Source: Puteibacter caeruleilacunae (lineage in GTDB: Bacteria > Bacteroidota > Bacteroidia > Bacteroidales > Prolixibacteraceae). From it: a DNA stretch of 64,000 bases. Where the stretch lies: the NCBI GenBank assembly GCA_005217565.1, contig SJCO01000001.1, positions 186,001-250,000 of the forward strand, read 5' to 3'. The notes under the pieces are model-generated. The model worked only from the letters and a program-made list of their open reading frames with translations, did not search any database and was not told the DNA's origin. The first letter of the stretch is position 1. The number at the start of each line of letters is the position of its first letter. Positions 56,301-64,000 of the stretch are shown here, piece by piece. Position numbers and translations under genes: made by a program.

Positions 56301-56739
56301 TGATCTAGGAGTATTCTTCCAGGGAGTAGGTAATACTACTCGTGTGATGACTGGTACAGATTTCTTTCCTTTCAATAATGGGGTGCGTGGTAACATTTAT
56401 ACGAGTATTGAGAATAGGTGGACTGAAGAGAATCAGTCGCAGGATGTGATCTGGCCTCGTCTTTATTCTGGCCCTAATGGTAACAATTACCGTGCTTCTA
56501 CATGGTGGCAACGCGATGCGAGCTTCATTCGTTTGAAGAACGTTGAGTTGGGATATCGCATTAGTAAGGATATGGCTCGAAAAATTCGATTACGTTCATT
56601 GAGAATCTTTGCTCGTGGGGTTAATCTTTATACCTGGAGTAAAGAGATTAAGATGTGGGATCCTGAGTTGGGAACAAGCTCAGGAATGAAATATCCATCA
56701 TTGAAATCTATAACCTTTGGATTAGAGATCAATTTATAA
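53341..56739 (+). CDS. SusC-family TonB-dependent receptor with STN domain
   Basis: 1132 residues. After the signal sequence (ending VYSQ, ~42) come STN (~45-120, ISLKL-like strand then LEQFLKEVQNQSEFSFLYN), carboxypeptidase-regulatory-like domain (~135-215, GVVLDNEKKPVPMVTVVEEG), plug (~220-345, DFWIRGIS, LVLIDGV, TAVYGVRGANGVILINT) and barrel ending FGLEINL. The STN domain fits signalling to the adjacent FecR and ECF sigma factor. The susD partner starts 125 bp downstream, an unusually long gap for such a pair. Confidence 0.95.
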   Translation: MKKIVHCEFFQWHRKNFAKTFLVMRLIICLIFSGIMVANASVYSQNKRMSLKLHDITLEQFLKEVQNQSEFSFLYNVNQIDLSQKVNVNQKKATIERILDEVLKDKQLGYQVYNKQVVLFPKANPIAQSNAQQADTKIKIHGVVLDNEKKPVPMVTVVEEGTTNGVTTDIDGVYDIEVSSKKSVLTFSFIGFKKTSVEVRNQRLINVSLEPDVSKLEEVVIVGFGQQKRASVIGSMSTIEVDNLKTPSRSITSSLAGQLSGIIAVQRSGEPGYDGADFWIRGISTFKGASSPLVLIDGVERGIGNIDPEEIASFSILKDASATAVYGVRGANGVILINTKQGKTGKINIKFRTEHGFSEPTKLPEFVDGARYKELYNEALIATGQQPVFTEEEIAITRSGEDPDLYPSVKWLDVVTNNRSTNSRYNLSLSGGSAKIRYHMVGSYFQETGMFKEDPLVDYDTNIKLKRYNFRSDVTIDVTKSTSVRLNIGGYLSDRNAPGQPVANILSNSMRVNPISFPSRYSDGTLAMTAGADGNPYTMATQTGYRQEWKNKLESMIQVKQDLDFLTKGLKAKAKFAFDTYNTNSINRTKNPDQFIAQGRDEEGNLEFVQTVEGQPFLGYSKSLSGNRATYIEASVNYSRNFGNHRVGGLLLYNQREYVSTSAGSAISSLPYLNQGFAARATYAYNDRYFAEFNCGYNGSENFAKGNRFGFFPSVAIGWMVTNESFMQGLQNVIDKLKIKASHGLVGNDNIGGRRFAYITTINTGAGGYKYGEPGSYYNWGGNAEGQFGNNDLTWETVRKTNLGVELGLFNSLEIQADVFYDYRSDIFIQRTSLPGSSGYTNAPWANYGEMSNKGLDVSVNYMKQINKDLQLGVRGNFTYATNTVEEKDEPERKYAYQMRTGKRNGQQFGLIAEGLFTYDDFADVEAGTLVGEIPEHTFGPVRPGDIRYRDINDDGVIDSYDEVAIGKATLPEITYGMGFNMNYKNFDLGVFFQGVGNTTRVMTGTDFFPFNNGVRGNIYTSIENRWTEENQSQDVIWPRLYSGPNGNNYRASTWWQRDASFIRLKNVELGYRISKDMARKIRLRSLRIFARGVNLYTWSKEIKMWDPELGTSSGMKYPSLKSITFGLEINL

Positions 56740-56836
56740 AATGGTTAAAAGGTATACGGTAGAAAGGTTGAACTGAACGGTATTTTAAGACATCAGGCAA
56801 TTGTGAAAGTGCCGTATTATATTTCAACGATCTATC

Positions 56837-56850
56837 AATCTAAAAATCTA
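56837..56850 (+). promoter_or_regulatory. Repeated leader motif AATCTAAAAATCTA
   Basis: Identical to the motif at 4529-4542. It ends 14 bp before the susD start, with a partial AATCTTTAG repeat between. Confidence 0.4.
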
Positions 56851-56864
56851 ATAATCTTTAGAAC

Positions 56865-58631
56865 ATGAAGCTTAAATATACATATTACATTATCCTTGCT
56901 TTGTTGACTATGTCTTGCGAGGATTTTCTGGACAAGAAACCAGATGACTCAATGACCATGGATATGGTCTTCAAGAATAAAAATGAGGTTCGCAAATGGC
57001 TATCTAATACTTATTCTTACATGCCAGATGTCGAGCTTGATCCGCTACATAATGGAGAATTTTGGTCTTACATATCAGATGAAGGAGATATCTCTGCGGG
57101 TAACGGAGGTACCGGTGCCTCAGCGATTAACCTTGGTAACATTAATCCAAATAGTAGCTGGAATGGAACCAATAATTGGAATAAGTACTATAAGGCAATT
57201 CGTTCTATTCATATCTTCCTTGATAATGTTGAACCAATTCCTGACCAGTTAACGCAAGATGAGGTTGATGGAATGATGCTGGAAGCGCGTTTTATGCGAG
57301 CATTTTACTATTTCTTATTGGTTCGTCAATATGGTCCAGTGCCATTAATTTTAGAGGAAATACCTGCAGATGCTGATTCTGAAACTATGCAGCGTCCGCG
57401 TACTCCATTTGATGAAATTATTGATTGGTTTGATACAGAATTGAGTGATCTGGCACAGTTGTTACCTAATGAGGTAGAGGAAATTTGGACTGGTCAACCA
57501 ACCAAGGCTGTTGCCTTGGCATTACGTGGACGTATTTTATTATATGCAGCTAGTCCGCAATTCAACGGGAATAGTGCTTATGCTAATGTGAAGAATCTTG
57601 ATGGAACTACTCTTTTCAATACTACTTATGATGTATCGAAATGGCAAAAGGCTGCTGATGCCAATAAGGCATTGATTGATCATGCTGAAAGTACAGGTTT
57701 ATATAAGCTGCATAAGGTATACGATGGAGCAGGTAATCTTGATCCTTTAGCGTCATATCAGGATCTATTCTTGGAACACACTGAAGAGGCTATTTTCTAT
57801 GGAAAACCAGGAAGTGCTTCAAGTCATGATCGTAGTCGTTTGCCTCGTCATGCTGCTGGATATAGTCGTGTGTGTGTTACGCAGGAAATGGTTGATTCCT
57901 ACTTTATGAATGATGGACTTACCATTGATGCGAGTCCGATTTATTCGGAGACTGGAAAAAGTACTGCTGCCGATGCTTATACCGAGGCTAATACTTTCAA
58001 TATGTATGTGAACCGTGAACCACGTTTCTATGCGTCGGTAACCTACTCAGGAAAGAAGTGGGCTGTGACCAAGAAGATTGTAGACTTCTCATTGAAGGGT
58101 AAAGATGGATCATCAAAGAATCCAACTACAAGTACCACTGGTTACCTTGTGTTTAAACGTGTAAATCCTGCCTATAAAGTAAATGGTGCTAATCCAGGAT
58201 TGCGAGCAATGCATATCCGTTTAGGTGAGGTTTATTTGAACTATGCAGAAGCATTGAATGAGGCCGTAGGTCCTGATCATGCTGATGTGAGAAAGTATAT
58301 CGGAATGATTCGTGAGCGTGCAGGATTAACAGTTGATAGCTATTATCCTGCTGGTCTTTCTAAGGATGAAATGCGAGAGCACATTCATCATGAGCGTAAA
58401 GTGGAGCTCGCTTTTGAAGGATTACGCTATTTTGATATCAAACGTTGGCTGATTGCTGAAGATATTATGAATAACGATTTCCATGGAATGAAGATGGTAG
58501 GTATTGGTGATGATTTCTTTAATCGAACTACATTTGAGACTCGTGTCTTTAAGCCTGCATATTATCTTTTCCCAATTCCACAATCAGAAATTGATAGAAA
58601 CGAAAATCTGGTACAGAATCCAGGTTGGTAG
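56865..58631 (+). CDS. SusD/RagB-family lipoprotein
   Basis: 588 residues. Signal with Cys18 in TMSC followed by Glu-Asp. SusD motifs include FKNKNEVRKWLSNTYSYMPD, EARFMRAFYYFLLVRQYGPVPL near 140-160, the KAVALALRGRILLYAASPQFNG helix and HHERKVELAFEGLRYFDIKRW near the end. It is more like the 14591 SusD (both have the SPQFN signature) than the two in the HTCS operon. It pairs with the STN-SusC upstream and is followed by a terminator, then GH2. Confidence 0.95.
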   Translation: MKLKYTYYIILALLTMSCEDFLDKKPDDSMTMDMVFKNKNEVRKWLSNTYSYMPDVELDPLHNGEFWSYISDEGDISAGNGGTGASAINLGNINPNSSWNGTNNWNKYYKAIRSIHIFLDNVEPIPDQLTQDEVDGMMLEARFMRAFYYFLLVRQYGPVPLILEEIPADADSETMQRPRTPFDEIIDWFDTELSDLAQLLPNEVEEIWTGQPTKAVALALRGRILLYAASPQFNGNSAYANVKNLDGTTLFNTTYDVSKWQKAADANKALIDHAESTGLYKLHKVYDGAGNLDPLASYQDLFLEHTEEAIFYGKPGSASSHDRSRLPRHAAGYSRVCVTQEMVDSYFMNDGLTIDASPIYSETGKSTAADAYTEANTFNMYVNREPRFYASVTYSGKKWAVTKKIVDFSLKGKDGSSKNPTTSTTGYLVFKRVNPAYKVNGANPGLRAMHIRLGEVYLNYAEALNEAVGPDHADVRKYIGMIRERAGLTVDSYYPAGLSKDEMREHIHHERKVELAFEGLRYFDIKRWLIAEDIMNNDFHGMKMVGIGDDFFNRTTFETRVFKPAYYLFPIPQSEIDRNENLVQNPGW

Positions 58632-58675
58632 TTGCTGTGTACAAATAATTTAATACTCATTACGGAGTGTTTCAC

Positions 58676-58701
58676 CTGGCAGGATCATATGGTCCTGCCA
58701 G
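58676..58701 (+). terminator. Hairpin after susD
   Basis: CTGGCAGGA (58676-58684) pairs perfectly with TCCTGCCAG (58693-58701), 8-base loop, then GTTTGTTAAATTTT. It probably separates the susD transcript from the GH2 gene. Confidence 0.75.
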
Positions 58702-58825
58702 TTTGTTAAATTTTCATTTTTTCTCTAATCTGTATCGTAAACGTTTTATACTAGATTAAATACTCTTTGGAAAAGCTGTAGATGGTATTATTTTTGTGGT
58801 GTATTGCAACTTTACCAGATTATAA

Positions 58826-62158
<3,333 letters not shown>

Positions 62159-62161
62159 TTC

Positions 62162-62197
62162 CCAATAGATCGGGCTTTTTAAAGCCCGATCTATTGG
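62162..62197. terminator. Perfect 17 bp bidirectional terminator
   Basis: 62162-62178 pairs exactly with 62181-62197 with a two-base loop and A/T-rich ends at both sides of the top of the stem. It lies between the convergent GH2 gene and the PPR-like gene, serving both. Confidence 0.85.
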
Positions 62198-62203
62198 ATA
62201 ATC

Positions 62204-64000
62204 CTAAGCTCCCTGGTAGACTAGCTTCTCCATCATTTCTTTCCTAAAGTTGATGTGTCGTAAGAAGCTATTAAAATGCTTGAAGAATGCTTCACGATCT
62301 CCTGCAAATTCTATTTGTTTTACCACATCATATACTTGCGGATAACGCTTCCAAGTGCCCAAGTGCTCGAAGACAAATATCGCATCATCTAAATTATCAA
62401 TGCTACCAATAACATTGTGGTACCATTTCTGATTCCACGGGAGACTATTTTTAGAGATGGTAATCTGATACCTTCTGTATTCTTTAAACATTGCTCTGAA
62501 TTCCTGAATATTCTCAAGCCCGTACAGCCAGGGAATAGCCATGTTAGTGTGTTCATTCTTGATGTAGGTGTTGAATTCAAACTTCTCAGATAAATCGCTT
62601 ATTTGGTTTTCTAGTGCTTGAACCTGTATAATGCCCTTCCAGTTTCCTAAATGCTCGAAAAAGAATATGGCTTGATTGGCAGTATCAATACTAGCAATTA
62701 CTTCACGATACCATTTCTGTTCCCAAGGTTTTTTAGCTTGGTCAATCTTATTGTCAGGAAAGTATTGAATGATCTCTTTATACTGATCTAATGAGGAACA
62801 TTGACTTAACCAGGTATTAATGGTGTTTTTGAATTTATCAAGATTATTGGAGTTTTTATTGTTCTGTGATTTCTTTAAACTTATCAGTGTTTTAGATAGA
62901 TTAAAGGAAGTCTTCTGTTCAAATGTCCTCATTACATTGCCAAAATAGTGGAAATGGTTGTTCCCCTCCTCTAATGTAGTTACCCTATAAAATAAGTTCG
63001 AAATGGTGGTTATGTTTGCTTCTGCTTTGTAGTCCGACATAACACTATCATAAATGGCAATAGCATCATTGGCTGTTTTGCATTTTCTGAAGATAGAATT
63101 ATATGTAGTCGTGTTCCTGTAATCCGACTCCCGAATATAGTCAAGGGTTTCTTTTACTGTTTCAAATTCATAATGACAAACATGTGATAGTCGATATTCT
63201 TCGGCTCTGAATCCATGCTTTTTTTCGTTGTATTTGCGTTCCTCTCGTTCCTTAATTTTCCGTTTCTCATCGGGTAATTTTTCTACAAGTTCATACCATT
63301 TATTGAAGATCGAATTAATGTCTTTCTGTTTAATTCCATGGAAATGCTCATTCAAAAATAGTTCCTCAAATTCGCTAAAGTATTTCTTCAAAGTACCCAA
63401 ATCTTCTACTTTGTTCAGTAGGTTGATGAAGACTCGGTGATTGGGAGACAATCCTGATCGTTGGAATGCATTATATGCATCTAATGCTTCTTGATAGTTC
63501 TTACAGGCTGTTATTAAGTAGGAATAGGTTGCAGCATCAGGCTTAATACGAGACTCAGGTTGGGAGAAGTGATCGATTACCTGTTTGGTAATATCGTACT
63601 CTTGGTTCTTTGGTACCAGATCGCTATTGTGAATTACCAGGTTCATATCCCAACATTTCAATAAATGTTGATTGTCCAATCTAATTAACTCCTCTACAAT
63701 ATTTACATGTTCTGAATTGTTTCTTCTGAATTCGATAATATTGCTGATTAGTTTACCTGGTAAGGTGCGATTGTGATGCTTGAAAAATTCTGTAATGGCC
63801 TCAATATCGGCATAACTTGTGATGTTGTTATTTCGTTCGAAGAAGTAATTAGCCAGTTTGTTGATTAGGTGACTAACTCTCGATAGCTTTTCTTGAATAG
63901 TGAAGAATCCTTGTGTGTTGGATGTATAGTTCTTAATTACCAACTCATCAAATTCAATATCATCATTTAATAATGAATCGACATACTGTTTGAAGTATTG
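62204..64000 (-). CDS. Unrecognised protein with PPR-like helical repeats (5' end outside window)
   Basis: The frame stays open to the window edge, so at least 598 residues are encoded and the N-terminus is missing; the TTG-initiated frame at 63943 is not the real start. The visible protein is all-helical and hydrophilic, with no signal peptide or membrane segment. Two stretches read like pentatricopeptide (PPR) units: PDAATYSYLITACKNYQEAL followed by DAYNAFQRSG, and TTTYNSIFRKCKTANDAIAI. Near the C-terminus a ~35-residue unit is duplicated: WEQKWYREVIASID...FFFEHLGNWK and WNQKWYHNVIGSID...FVFEHLGTWK. No catalytic motif is seen. PPR proteins bind RNA in organelles and are rare in bacteria; similarity here is by eye only. 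It is unrelated to the PUL and stands convergent to GH2. Confidence 0.55.
   Translation of the reverse strand, partial: QYFKQYVDSLLNDDIEFDELVIKNYTSNTQGFFTIQEKLSRVSHLINKLANYFFERNNNITSYADIEAITEFFKHHNRTLPGKLISNIIEFRRNNSEHVNIVEELIRLDNQHLLKCWDMNLVIHNSDLVPKNQEYDITKQVIDHFSQPESRIKPDAATYSYLITACKNYQEALDAYNAFQRSGLSPNHRVFINLLNKVEDLGTLKKYFSEFEELFLNEHFHGIKQKDINSIFNKWYELVEKLPDEKRKIKEREERKYNEKKHGFRAEEYRLSHVCHYEFETVKETLDYIRESDYRNTTTYNSIFRKCKTANDAIAIYDSVMSDYKAEANITTISNLFYRVTTLEEGNNHFHYFGNVMRTFEQKTSFNLSKTLISLKKSQNNKNSNNLDKFKNTINTWLSQCSSLDQYKEIIQYFPDNKIDQAKKPWEQKWYREVIASIDTANQAIFFFEHLGNWKGIIQVQALENQISDLSEKFEFNTYIKNEHTNMAIPWLYGLENIQEFRAMFKEYRRYQITISKNSLPWNQKWYHNVIGSIDNLDDAIFVFEHLGTWKRYPQVYDVVKQIEFAGDREAFFKHFNSFLRHINFRKEMMEKLVYQGA

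Overview
The window is a low-GC, gene-dense piece of a Bacteroidota chromosome. The evidence is four SusC/SusD pairs, ECF sigma/FecR and hybrid two-component regulators, lipoproteins whose first Cys is followed by acidic residues, TAnnTTTG-type promoters, A-rich leaders instead of strong Shine-Dalgarno sites, and an RprX/RprY-like two-component pair. A marine or sediment polysaccharide degrader of the Bacteroidia (Marinilabiliales-like) is my inference; no rRNA or tRNA gene is present to test it.

Region 1 (1-1314) is the tail of a beta-glucan module: the C-terminus of a GH94 phosphorylase followed by a secreted GH5 endoglucanase, closed by a strong hairpin. Region 2 (1329-9082) is housekeeping/envelope: an OmpR-type regulator and histidine kinase on the minus strand, and divergently a GLPGLI-like secreted protein, an ABC ATPase and a 1219-residue ABC permease fused to an M1-type metallopeptidase. 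Four TAAC-ending units with a ~10 bp period lie between the divergent blocks and may be the regulator's operator.

Region 3 (9083-16490) is a FecR anti-sigma / SusC (with STN domain) / SusD unit without its own sigma factor gene, behind an 860 bp leader holding a composite repeat. Region 4 (16.5-21.4 kb) carries an S1 sulfatase and a 977-residue glycosidase-like protein, each behind a copy of a ~85 bp repeated regulatory box. Region 5 (21.5-25.6 kb) is a hybrid two-component sensor/regulator (HTCS).

Region 6 (25.8-41.3 kb) is one tightly packed operon of surface proteins: a DUF4998/discoidin-like lipoprotein, a fasciclin lipoprotein, SusC, SusD, two more fasciclin lipoproteins, a second SusC and a second SusD. 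It contains no enzyme. Three TATACCC-like half-sites about 21 bp apart lie in front of it, which fits control by the neighbouring HTCS. Region 7 (41.4-50.5 kb) encodes enzymes: a DUF4838 protein, a glycosidase-like protein, a SASA-type carbohydrate esterase and a paralogue of the glycosidase-like protein; two of them again carry the ~85 bp box.

Region 8 (51.1-62.2 kb) is an ECF sigma / FecR / SusC(STN) / SusD unit ending with a large GH2 beta-galactosidase. Region 9 (62.2-64 kb, minus strand) is the 3' part of an unrecognised gene with PPR-like helical repeats, convergent with GH2 across a perfect 17 bp bidirectional terminator.

Together regions 3-8 look like a compound polysaccharide-utilisation region: surface lipoproteins and SusCD pairs bind and import a glycan; sulfatase, esterase, GH2 and the unclassified glycosidase-like proteins trim it; HTCS and sigma/anti-sigma pairs sense it. 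Sulfatase plus beta-galactosidase hints at a sulfated galactose-containing algal glycan, but no diagnostic endo-acting enzyme (such as GH16 or GH82) is present, so the substrate is not established. The most interesting unexplained signals are the four-copy ~85 bp box, the two-copy TTCG/AAATGT-dyad element, the hairpins between fecR and susC, and the PPR-like protein.
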